Origin: Rhodospirillales bacterium
GTDB lineage: Bacteria; Pseudomonadota; Alphaproteobacteria; Rhodospirillales; Casp-alpha2
DNA length: 14,807 bases
Reading direction: 5' to 3'
NCBI GenBank assembly: GCA_028282185.1
Contig: JANQIJ010000402.1
Location: forward strand, 1-14,807
Positions 6,171 through 12,817 of this stretch are shown here, piece after piece (the first letter of the stretch is position 1; each line of letters starts with the position of its first letter). The notes under the pieces are model-generated. The model saw only the letters and a list, made by a program, of their open reading frames with translations. It had not been told where the DNA came from and ran no database searches. The position numbers and the translations under genes were made by a program.

Positions 6171-7571
6171 ATGAACCGAAACGCCGATTTTTCCTGGCTT
6201 CCCTGGCGCGCCGTCTTGGCGGGCGGGGCGGTGATCTGTGCCCTCGCAGGCGTGCCGGACCGGGCGCAGTCGCAGTCGCTGGAAGACGCCCTGGTCGCGG
6301 CCTACAACACCAACCCGACCCTGGCGGCGCGGCGCGCGCGGGTTCGTGGCGCGGACGAGGCCGTGCCCCAGGCCCTGTCCGATTGGCGGCCCACGGTCGA
6401 AATCACCGGTGATTTGGGCAAGGAATACAACAAGAGCACGATCCGCACCAATCAGGTCCAAAACCGTTCGCCCTTGAGCTTGGGCCTTTCGGTAACCCAA
6501 CCGCTGTATCGTGGCGGTCGGACCGGGGCGGCGACCCGCGAGGCGGAAAACACCGTCCGCGCGGAACGGGCGCGCCTGATCGATACGGAACAGGATATCC
6601 TGCTGGCGGCGGCGGAGGCTTATCTCAATCTGTTTCGGGACGAAGCCGTGCTCAAACTCAACCGGAATAACGAGCGGGTTCTGCAACGCCAGCTGGAGGC
6701 CACCCGCGATCGCTTCGAAGTCGGCGAAATCACGCGCACCGACGTGCATCAGGCCGAAGCCCGCCTGGCCCGCGCGACGGCGGACCGGATCAGTGCCGAG
6801 GCAGACTTGGAGAATGCCCGCGCCACCTATGAGAACGTGGTCGGTCTGCCGGCGCCCGCTGGCTTGAGCCTGCCGAAAGAGCCGGAAAACCTGCCTGCGG
6901 ACAGACGCGAAGCGATCAAAATCGCGGCGACCACCAATCCCAACGTCGTTGCCGCCGAATTCGACCGCAAGGCGGGTAAGGATAACGTGCGCGAGGTCAA
7001 GGGTGAGTTGCTGCCCGAAGTCGACGTCACGGCCAGCATCGATCGCGGTTACGAAACGGCTTCCGACGAGGGGCGCATCGATTCCGCCGAGGTCACCCTG
7101 AACCTGACGGTGCCGATCTATCAGCAGGGGGCGGTGTATTCCCGCCTGCGCGAAGCCAGGCAGGACTTGGCTGAACTGACGCGTAACATCGACCAAGCCC
7201 GGCGCGACGCCATTGAGGACGCGACCAGCGCCTGGGAGAACCTGGTGACCGCCAGGGCGCGGGTGGTCTCCCTGAAGAGCCAGATCGAAGCCAATGTCGT
7301 CGCCTTGGACGGCGTCGAGCGCGAGGCGGCGGTGGGCTCTCGCACGGTCCTCGATGTGCTGGATGCGGAACAGGAACTGCTCGATTCGCGGGTCGCCCAT
7401 ACCCAGGCCCAGCGCGACGAATTGGTCGCCGCCTTCGAACTGGCCGCGGCGACCGGTCGAATGACCGCCGATGAGCTGAAGCTGGCCGTGGACCTCTATG
7501 ATCCGCGTGACCACTACAACGAAGTGCGCGGCAAATGGGTCGGCGGGTCGAGCACGGGCGAGGGCAAGTAG
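6171..7571 (+). CDS. tolC: TolC-family outer-membrane efflux/type I secretion channel
   Basis: The product (466 residues from ATG 6171) is an outer-membrane efflux protein that forms a trimeric beta-barrel and periplasmic alpha-tunnel, linking inner-membrane pumps or type I secretion systems to the exterior. From ATG 6171 the N-terminus is a plausible Sec signal: basic start, hydrophobic core AVLAGGAVICALAGV, cleavage near AQS about residue 34. The mature protein opens with SLEDALVAAYNTNPTLAARRARVRG, typical of the family. Two homologous long-helix repeats follow, with the conserved LSLGLSVTQPLYRGGR and a second VTLNLTVPIYQQGAVYS, and the late REAAVGSRTVLDVLDAEQEL. An in-frame ATG at 6117 would put 18 polar residues before the signal peptide and is disfavoured, though neither start has a strong ribosome-binding site. 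No pump or adaptor genes are adjacent, so it probably serves several partners. Confidence 0.92.
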   Translation: MNRNADFSWLPWRAVLAGGAVICALAGVPDRAQSQSLEDALVAAYNTNPTLAARRARVRGADEAVPQALSDWRPTVEITGDLGKEYNKSTIRTNQVQNRSPLSLGLSVTQPLYRGGRTGAATREAENTVRAERARLIDTEQDILLAAAEAYLNLFRDEAVLKLNRNNERVLQRQLEATRDRFEVGEITRTDVHQAEARLARATADRISAEADLENARATYENVVGLPAPAGLSLPKEPENLPADRREAIKIAATTNPNVVAAEFDRKAGKDNVREVKGELLPEVDVTASIDRGYETASDEGRIDSAEVTLNLTVPIYQQGAVYSRLREARQDLAELTRNIDQARRDAIEDATSAWENLVTARARVVSLKSQIEANVVALDGVEREAAVGSRTVLDVLDAEQELLDSRVAHTQAQRDELVAAFELAAATGRMTADELKLAVDLYDPRDHYNEVRGKWVGGSSTGEGK

Positions 7572-7938
7572 CCGACCGTTTCCCGTGGATTTGTCTTTGT
7601 TTCCGAGCCGCCGGACAGGCATGCCGGCGCGGTGCGCCTAGCGCTTCGCGGGGTTTTATCGGAGGCCGGGGTGCTTTCCGTCCCGCACCGGAAACCATCA
7701 AACGTCGGTCGCGAAGCCCGCCGCGTGGTCGCCATGGACAGGGCTATGCGCTAAACTCGCCGCCGTAAGCGGCCGTCGCCCATGCGGCCGGGGCGAACTT
7801 TTTTTCACCGATATACCAAATGTTAACTGTCGCGGGCGGTTAATGGGTTCGATAGATTAGGCAAAGTTGCGCGGGTCCGGGTTCACATGGGAGTGGGGGT
7901 CGGACAAGGCGGAACAAGATTGATGGGCATGCGGGATC
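7572..7938. other. tolC-popZ intergenic region; no gene seen
   Basis: No supported coding sequence. The region contains a candidate intrinsic terminator (7776-7805) and, beyond it, an A/T-rich patch with two TTAA boxes (7823-7826 and 7840-7843) that presumably belongs to the popZ promoter. The two TTAA boxes are 13 bases apart, not the seven expected for a CtrA site. Confidence 0.5.
7776..7805 (+). terminator. intrinsic terminator in the tolC-popZ gap
   Basis: TCGCCC (7776-7781) pairs with GGGCGA (7791-7796) around a nine-base loop, followed by AC and seven T residues (7799-7805). It lies about 200 bases after the tolC stop, which is far but plausible for a long 3' untranslated end, and it isolates popZ. 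Confidence 0.6.
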
Positions 7939-8598
7939 ATGAGCGAAGAAGCTGAAGCTGCCGAAGGCGGCGAACCGTCGATGGAAGATATCCTCTCTTC
8001 CATCCGCAAAATCCTTGCGGAGGAGGAGGACGAGGAAGGCGGCGCGCCGGCGGCCGAGGCCGCGCCCGAACCTGCGCCGGAACCTGAACCTGCGCCCGAG
8101 CCGGAACCCGAGCCCGAGCCGGAACCGGCGCCCGAACCTGCGTCGGAACCTGAACCCGAACCCGAACTGGAACCCGAGGTCGAGGAAGCACCGGAAATCG
8201 ACATGGCCGACCTGGAGCCGGAACCGGACCCCCTGCCAGAGCCGGAACCTCTGCCGGACCCGGATCCCATGCCGGCGCCGACGCCGGAACCCGCGCCCAT
8301 GGCCGACATCATGGAATTGACTCCGGACATGGTCGCGCCCAGCGCCATCATGTCGCCGCCGACCTCGCTGCACGGTTCCGACGTCTTGGCGGAATTGGCC
8401 AAGGCAATTCTCGACCGCCGCGACCTGCCGGTGATGGCGGCGGGCGACGCGACGCTTGAGGGCATCGTCCGGGAAATGCTGAAGCCGATCCTGCGCGAAT
8501 GGCTTGACCGCAACTTGCCCTACTTGATCGAACGCCTGGTCAAGAAGGAAATCGATACCATGGTGAACCGCGCGGAGGGGCTCGACAACTGGGGATGA
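7939..8598 (+). CDS. popZ: polar organizing protein PopZ (DUF2497)
   Basis: PopZ self-assembles into a polymeric hub at the cell pole that anchors the ParB-bound chromosome origin and collects cell-cycle regulators. The architecture is diagnostic. A short N-terminal client-binding helix (about 13-30, SMEDILSSIRKILAEEE) is followed by an acidic proline-rich linker (about 34-142), here dominated by alternating Pro-Glu dipeptides. A C-terminal oligomerisation region (about 172-212, LEGIVREMLKPILREWLDRN and LPYLIERLVKKEID) completes the protein. Length, 219 residues, is longer than the well-studied Caulobacter protein mainly because of the linker. ATG 7939 is used; its ribosome-binding site is weak. 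It is bounded by terminators on both sides and followed by valS. A partial copy of its 3' end lies 127 bases downstream. Confidence 0.93.
   Translation: MSEEAEAAEGGEPSMEDILSSIRKILAEEEDEEGGAPAAEAAPEPAPEPEPAPEPEPEPEPEPAPEPASEPEPEPELEPEVEEAPEIDMADLEPEPDPLPEPEPLPDPDPMPAPTPEPAPMADIMELTPDMVAPSAIMSPPTSLHGSDVLAELAKAILDRRDLPVMAAGDATLEGIVREMLKPILREWLDRNLPYLIERLVKKEIDTMVNRAEGLDNWG
8061..8300 (+). repeat. degenerate hexanucleotide repeat encoding the Pro-Glu linker of PopZ
   Basis: The stretch is built from many CC(G/C)GA(A/G) units giving Pro-Glu, interspersed with Pro-Ala and Pro-Asp. Synonymous codons vary between units, so it is old or under protein-level selection rather than a recent slippage array. 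Such tracts can change length by replication slippage in frame-preserving six-base steps. Confidence 0.7.
8563..8594 (+). repeat. direct repeat, copy 1: popZ 3' end
   Basis: Bases 8563-8589 are identical to 8690-8716, and one mismatch then four more matching G residues extend the similarity to 32 bases. Copy 1 encodes the last residues of PopZ (VNRAEGLDNWG). Confidence 0.9.
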
Positions 8599-8689
8599 TC
8601 AACCGGGCCATTGAGGCCCCGCGACGCGTCAGCGGCGCGAGCCAAGGGCGCGGATGCGCCCGCCCGGCGAATGAGGGAAGACCAATATC

Positions 8690-8725
8690 GTGAACCGCGC
8701 GGAGGGGCTCGACAACCGGGGTTAA
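8690..8725 (+). pseudogene. direct repeat, copy 2: duplicated fragment of the popZ tail
   Basis: This copy still reads VNRAEGLDNRG followed by TAA, one residue different from the real PopZ end, but it is not in frame with popZ, and a TGA 18 bases before it (8672-8674) closes its own frame. Weaker similarity continues upstream (KTNI versus KEIDTM), suggesting a longer decayed duplicate. It has no start signal and is taken as non-coding debris from a local duplication. Confidence 0.7.
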
Positions 8726-8766
8726 TCCTCTGTCGTCTGAAACCTGAAAAAGTTTGAAATCGGACG

Positions 8767-8795
8767 CCCCGGGGGCTTGGGCCCCCGGGGTTTTT
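8767..8795 (+). terminator. strong intrinsic terminator between popZ and valS
   Basis: CCCCGGGGGC (8767-8776) and GCCCCCGGGG (8781-8790) form a ten-pair all-G/C stem with the four-base loop TTGG, followed immediately by five T residues. This is the clearest terminator in the window. valS therefore needs its own promoter within the next ~60 bases. Confidence 0.9.
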
Positions 8796-8855
8796 CGTTG
8801 TATACCCCGCAATTCCCGAAATCGATCCCGTCGTATATTTAAGGAAACCCGCTCC

Positions 8856-11531
8856 ATGGCCGACCTGGACAAGACCTATCGCCCGGACAGCGTCGAAGAC
8901 CGACGCTATGCCGAATGGGAAGCCCAGGGCGCCTTCGCCCCCGCCGACAGCGGCGCCGGCCCGGGCGAGGCCAACGGCCAGCCCTATACCATCGTCATCC
9001 CGCCGCCCAACGTGACCGGGTCGCTGCACATGGGGCATGCGCTGAACAACACCCTGCAGGATATCCTGACCCGCTATCACCGGATGCGGGGCGACCGCAC
9101 CCTGTGGCAGCCGGGTACGGACCATGCCGGCATCGCGACCCAGATGGTGGTCGAGCGGATGCTTGAGGCCGAAGGCGTGAAGCGTCGCGACCTGGGCCGC
9201 GAAAAGTTCGTTGAACGGATCTGGGATTGGAAAGCGGAATCCGGCGGCACGATTACCAGGCAGTTGCGCAAGCTGGGCGCGTCCTGCGATTGGTCGCGCG
9301 AACGCTTCACCATGGACGAGGGCCTGTCGAAAGCGGTCGTCAAGGTTTTCGTCGATCTCCACCGCCAGGGATTGATATATCGCGACAAGCGCCTGGTCAA
9401 TTGGGACCCCAAGTTGCATACGGCGATTTCCGACCTGGAGGTCGAACAGCGCGAGACCCGTGGCAAGATGTGGTACTTCAAGTACCCCATCGAAGACAGG
9501 GACGGCGAATACGTCACCGTGGGCACGACCCGGCCGGAGACCATGCTGGGCGACACGGGCGTCGCCGTGCATCCGGATGACGACCGCTACAAGGATCTGG
9601 TTGGCCGGCATTGTATGCTGCCGCTCGTCGGTCGGCGGATTCCCATCGTCGCTGACGAATACGCCGACCCCGAAAAGGGGTCGGGCGCGGTGAAGGTGAC
9701 GCCGGCCCATGATTTCAATGATTTCGAGGTCGGCAAACGCCAGAACCTGGATGTCGTCAATATTTTTGACGAAAATGCCCATGTCAATGAAAATGCGCCG
9801 GAAAAATATCGCGGCATGGAGCGCTTCGCCGCCCGCGATGCGGTCCTGGCGGACCTCGAAGCCCTAGGGCTGTTGGACCGGGTCGAGGACAACGACATGA
9901 CCGTGCCGCACGGCGACCGGTCCGGTGTCGTCATCGAACCCTGGCTCATGGACCAGTGGTTCGTCGACGCCAAGACACTGGCCCAGCCGGCCATCGAAGC
10001 GGTGGAAAGCGGCAAGACCAGGTTCGTTCCCCAGCAATGGGAGAACACTTATTTCGAATGGATGCGCAATATCCAGCCCTGGTGCGTCTCGCGCCAGCTT
10101 TGGTGGGGCCATCAGATCCCCGCCTGGTTCGGCCCGGACGGGCATGTCTTCGTCGAAATGACCGAGGACGAGGCCCATGTCGCCGCCCGCGCCCATTACG
10201 GCAACCCGGTGCCGCTGGAGCGAGATCCGGACGTGTTGGACACTTGGTTCTCTTCGGCCCTTTGGCCGTTCTCGACGCTCGGCTGGCCCGACGAAACGCC
10301 GGAACTGGACCGCCATTATCCGACCGACGTCCTGGTCACCGGGTTCGACATCATCTTTTTCTGGGTCGCGCGGATGATGATGATGGGCCTTCATTTCATG
10401 GACGAGGTGCCGTTCCATACGGTCTATATCCATGCCCTGGTGCGTGACGAGAAGGGCCAGAAGATGTCGAAATCCAAGGGGAATGTGATCGACCCCCTTG
10501 AATTGGTGGAGAAATTCGGCGCCGACGCATTGCGCTTCACGCTCACGGCCTTCGCCGCCCAGGGGCGCGACGTGAAGCTGTCGGAAAGCCGGGTCGAGGG
10601 CTATCGCAACTTCTGCACCAAGATCTGGAACGCGGCCCGGTTCTGTGACATGAATGACTGCCGGCCCTTGGCGGATTTTAATCCGGAATCAGTTAATTTG
10701 ACACTGAACAAGTGGATCGTGGGCAAAGTGGCCGAGGCCGAGGCGGCCATGCGGGGCGCGCTCGAGGCCTATCGTTTCAACGACGCGGCGGGCGTGCTCT
10801 ATGCCTTCACCTGGAACACCTATTGCGATTGGTATCTGGAGTTCGCCAAGCCGGTGTTCGCCGGGGACGACGAGGCGGCGAAGGCCGAGACCCGGGCGAC
10901 GGCGGCCTGGGCGTTGGACCAGATCGTCACCCTGTTGCATCCGATCATGCCGTTCATCACCGAAGAGCTTTGGCAGACCCGGGCAGAGCGCGCCCTGCCG
11001 CTGATTTCCACCCCTTGGCCACAGTACGCAGAGTCGCTGATCGACGCCGTCGCCAACGGGGAAATGGACTGGGTCGTGCGCCTGATCTCCCAGGTCCGCG
11101 CCGTGCGGGCGGAAATGAACGTGCCGCCGGGGGCGAAGATCCCTCTGGCTTTAAAGGACGCCGGCCCGGCGGCGCGGGCGGCGCTGGACACCCATAACGA
11201 TCTGATCCTGCGTCTGGCGCGGCTGAGTGAGGCGACGTCGCTCGATGGCGGTGTGCCCAAGGGCGCCGTGCAGGACGTGATCGACGAGGCGACGCTGGTC
11301 CTGCCCATCGCCGACGTCATCGATCTGGCTGCCGAGCAGGCGCGGCTGGAAAAGGAAATCGCCAAGCAGGACGCGGAGATCACCCGCTTCGAAAAGAAAC
11401 TGGCCAACGAGAAATTCGTCGCCAACGCGCCGGAAGCGGTGGTCGAGACCGAGCGGGAAAAGCTCGGCGAGGCCCAGGCGACCCGCCAGCGGCTGAAAGA
11501 TGCGCTCAAGCGCCTCATGGCGGCGGCTTAG
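8856..11531 (+). CDS. valS: valyl-tRNA synthetase
   Basis: The enzyme charges tRNA-Val with valine in the cytoplasm and proofreads threonine. The 891-residue product has the class I signatures in order: PPPNVTGSLHMGHA with the HIGH-type HMGH at 58-61, the editing-domain TTRPETMLGDTG from about 224, DTWFSSALWPFSTLGWP before the second half of the active site, KMSKS at 536-540, the anticodon-binding helical domain, and a C-terminal coiled coil (about 825-891, AEQARLEKEIAKQDAEITRF) that contacts the tRNA elbow. All catalytic motifs are intact. ATG 8856 is chosen because AAGGAAA (8841-8847) lies upstream and the product then begins MADLDKTYRPDSVEDRRY, a normal ValS start; an earlier in-frame ATG at 8754 would place the popZ terminator inside the gene. 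No clear T-box or other leader control is visible. Confidence 0.97.
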   Translation: MADLDKTYRPDSVEDRRYAEWEAQGAFAPADSGAGPGEANGQPYTIVIPPPNVTGSLHMGHALNNTLQDILTRYHRMRGDRTLWQPGTDHAGIATQMVVERMLEAEGVKRRDLGREKFVERIWDWKAESGGTITRQLRKLGASCDWSRERFTMDEGLSKAVVKVFVDLHRQGLIYRDKRLVNWDPKLHTAISDLEVEQRETRGKMWYFKYPIEDRDGEYVTVGTTRPETMLGDTGVAVHPDDDRYKDLVGRHCMLPLVGRRIPIVADEYADPEKGSGAVKVTPAHDFNDFEVGKRQNLDVVNIFDENAHVNENAPEKYRGMERFAARDAVLADLEALGLLDRVEDNDMTVPHGDRSGVVIEPWLMDQWFVDAKTLAQPAIEAVESGKTRFVPQQWENTYFEWMRNIQPWCVSRQLWWGHQIPAWFGPDGHVFVEMTEDEAHVAARAHYGNPVPLERDPDVLDTWFSSALWPFSTLGWPDETPELDRHYPTDVLVTGFDIIFFWVARMMMMGLHFMDEVPFHTVYIHALVRDEKGQKMSKSKGNVIDPLELVEKFGADALRFTLTAFAAQGRDVKLSESRVEGYRNFCTKIWNAARFCDMNDCRPLADFNPESVNLTLNKWIVGKVAEAEAAMRGALEAYRFNDAAGVLYAFTWNTYCDWYLEFAKPVFAGDDEAAKAETRATAAWALDQIVTLLHPIMPFITEELWQTRAERALPLISTPWPQYAESLIDAVANGEMDWVVRLISQVRAVRAEMNVPPGAKIPLALKDAGPAARAALDTHNDLILRLARLSEATSLDGGVPKGAVQDVIDEATLVLPIADVIDLAAEQARLEKEIAKQDAEITRFEKKLANEKFVANAPEAVVETEREKLGEAQATRQRLKDALKRLMAAA

Positions 11532-11605
11532 AGTACGGGCCCCACGATTCGCATTGAATGCAATTGCGCCGCATTTTTGGCAATTAAGATGCTCGCGTTT
11601 AATCT

Positions 11606-11648
11606 ACGATATATTGTGTTTCAATCTGGTCTTTGGTCACAATATCGT
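11606..11648. repeat. imperfect inverted repeat upstream of the membrane-protein gene
   Basis: ACGATATATTGTG (11606-11618) and CACAATATCGT (11638-11648) pair over 11 bases if a TA pair in the left arm is bulged; the loop is 19 bases. It lies about 80 bases upstream of the GTG start at 11729. Being A/T-rich with no T run after it, it fits an operator or leader structure better than a valS terminator. Confidence 0.4.
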
Positions 11649-11728
11649 GAATCCACCAAGGTGCTTTCATTGATGCGCGTTACATAATATTTTGAAAAGC
11701 TTTTCTGGGCGCACCAAGAGGTGGTCTC

Positions 11729-12385
11729 GTGTCAGAGTTGAAGGTTGCCGTGAATAACCGGGATTCCTTGCCCGATGTCCCGTGGCATTCGTTTGTCGGT
11801 CGATCTCCGGAAGAGTTCGAGGCGATTGCAACCTTAGCGCTTCTCATCGTAACTGTATTTGCCGTTTTGGTGGCATGGAGAAATTTGCGCGAACTGGTCG
11901 TGAACAATCGTGCGCGGTTCATCTTCGAACTTGATACGCGATGGGAAGGACCAACCCTGACGAGGGCGCGGCTTGAGTTTTATCGAGTCTATGAGGAAAT
12001 CAAAGACGTGGCGCTGAAAAGGTCAGCAGGCGAAAAGGACGAAGCCTATCGAAATCATCTTTCGAAGCTCTTCGACGAACGGTTGAACGCTTTGAGGAAC
12101 GACAAGAACACTCTCAAGAAATACCATCAATTAACCGAAATTGCAGGATTTTTTGAAACGGCTGGATTGCTGGCTGAGAAAGGTTACATCAAGTACGACG
12201 ATATCATCGAGCTATACGGCGGCACTTTAGTTCGGGTCTACTTGGCCTTTCGGCACCACCCGTCTTCGTTCGACCGAGATCGTGATGGGATTGTTGGTTT
12301 GTATGAGAACTGTATCGAACTGGGTCGGCGCGCTTTTCATTGGATGCAGTCCCGAACCGAAGAGGAGGTCGCCAAGGCCATTTGA
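11729..12385 (+). CDS. single-pass membrane protein of unknown function
   Basis: The gene encodes 218 residues from a GTG at 11729, with AAGAGGTGG just upstream as ribosome-binding site. After about 30 polar residues there is one transmembrane helix (about 31-50, ATLALLIVTVFAVLVAW), then a charged, mostly helical cytoplasmic-looking region of ~165 residues with aromatic pairs (RLEFYRVYEEIKD, LTEIAGFFETAGLLAEKGYI). The helix-plus-helical-tail plan, and the FETAGLL-like segment, recall widespread uncharacterised families such as DUF4760, but I cannot confirm membership. There is no catalytic motif. Composition is less G/C-rich than valS, suggesting recent arrival. It stands alone; a strong hairpin begins two bases after its stop, shared with a convergent short ORF. 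No function is proposed. Confidence 0.7.
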   Translation: MSELKVAVNNRDSLPDVPWHSFVGRSPEEFEAIATLALLIVTVFAVLVAWRNLRELVVNNRARFIFELDTRWEGPTLTRARLEFYRVYEEIKDVALKRSAGEKDEAYRNHLSKLFDERLNALRNDKNTLKKYHQLTEIAGFFETAGLLAEKGYIKYDDIIELYGGTLVRVYLAFRHHPSSFDRDRDGIVGLYENCIELGRRAFHWMQSRTEEEVAKAI

Positions 12386-12387
12386 GT

Positions 12388-12433
12388 GTCTAAGTGAAAG
12401 GGCGCAGCTTTCGCTGCGCCCTTTCACTTAGAC
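12388..12433. terminator. 21-bp perfect hairpin, probable bidirectional terminator
   Basis: Bases 12388-12408 and 12413-12433 are perfect inverted copies around the tetraloop TTTC. The stem has a G/C-rich upper half (GGGCGCAGC) and an A/T-rich base, so on either strand the G/C hairpin is followed by a partly U-rich stretch (CCCTTTCACTT). It starts two bases after the stop of the membrane-protein gene and, on the - strand, lies 13 bases after the stop of the 20-codon ORF, so it could end both transcripts. Confidence 0.75.
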
Positions 12434-12446
12434 ATATTCGCCAAGC

Positions 12447-12509
12447 TCAGATAATCGGTTTCCACTGGCAGATTCGATCCGCTTTGAGGACTTGAGGTTT
12501 GTCAGACAT
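12447..12509 (-). CDS. candidate 20-residue small protein or leader peptide
   Basis: Read on the - strand, AGGAGA lies seven bases before an ATG at 12509, one of the better ribosome-binding sites in the window. The frame runs for 20 codons (starts MSDKPQVLKADR, ends WKPII) to a TGA and is followed within 13 bases by the shared 21-bp hairpin. A plausible promoter lies upstream (12565-12592). The peptide is polar and basic with one Trp and one Cys, not a hydrophobic toxin type. Promoter, ribosome-binding site, ORF and terminator in the right order and spacing suggest a real small gene, or the remnant of a larger one. No family is recognisable at this length. Confidence 0.4.
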   Translation of the reverse strand: MSDKPQVLKADRICQWKPII

Positions 12510-12564
12510 GTCTAAATCTCCTGATTGCACTGGACTCGTTTGAAGCGGTATCTTCGCATCCGTA

Positions 12565-12592
12565 AAGATAAACGTTCTTCCGCCGCGTTCAA
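12565..12592 (-). promoter_or_regulatory. candidate promoter for the 20-codon ORF
   Basis: On the - strand, TTGAAC (12587-12592) as -35 and TATCTT (12565-12570) as -10 are separated by 16 bases. Transcription would start near 12558 and yield a transcript of roughly 170 bases ending at the 12388-12433 hairpin. Confidence 0.4.
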
Positions 12593-12817
12593 GAGGTTAA
12601 GAGGCTTTCTCTCTCACTCCGAGCGGCACCCTAGCACAGAGTATCATTTGTTCAAACGGCTTCGTTGTCAGGGTGGCCAAGGACGATTCGACCGGTCTTT
12701 GTCAGATGGAAAATTATAATCATTCCTTGCGTCCGACACGCATCTCGATCGGCGCGGGGATCACATGAGGGATTGAGTGAGAGAGACTCGATTGTCGGGT
12801 CCTTCGGTCATTTTTCT
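12593..12817. other. rest of the gap before the synthase-like gene; no gene seen
   Basis: Open frames cross this stretch but lack ribosome-binding sites and protein character. No clear terminator for the - strand synthase-like gene is visible just after its stop at 12818. Together with 12434-12592 this makes a gap of about 380 bases in which only the small ORF and its signals stand out. Confidence 0.4.

Noticed and set aside
5958..7622. 554-codon open frame on the - strand opposite tolC
   Set aside because: It is the antisense shadow of a clearly coding TolC gene in G/C-rich DNA; its translation is Arg/Gly/His-rich without domain features and it has no supporting start signals.
7823..7843. 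Possible CtrA-binding site (TTAA...TTAA) upstream of popZ
   Set aside because: The boxes are 13 bases apart, whereas the CtrA consensus has seven, so the match is not supported.
7857..8513. 218-codon Ser/Gly-repeat frame on the - strand opposite popZ
   Set aside because: The Gly-Ser repeat is just the reverse complement of the Pro-Glu repeat of PopZ.
8520..9782. 420-codon open frame on the - strand opposite valS and the popZ end
   Set aside because: Antisense shadow of valS, running through the strong popZ terminator and both copies of the popZ tail repeat; no protein-family character.
11562..11585. Possible valS terminator (AATTGC/GCAATT)
   Set aside because: Only a six-pair A/T-rich stem with a 12-base loop, and the T run lies in the loop rather than after the stem.
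12525..12719. 64-codon frame on the + strand in the gap before the synthase-like gene
   Set aside because: Starts at a TTG without a ribosome-binding site, basic low-information translation, and overlaps the promoter proposed for the convergent mini-ORF.
2101..12795. Shared 10-mer CTCGATTGTC after the FkbM-type gene (around 2111) and near 12786
   Set aside because: No similarity extends beyond the ten bases; consistent with chance.
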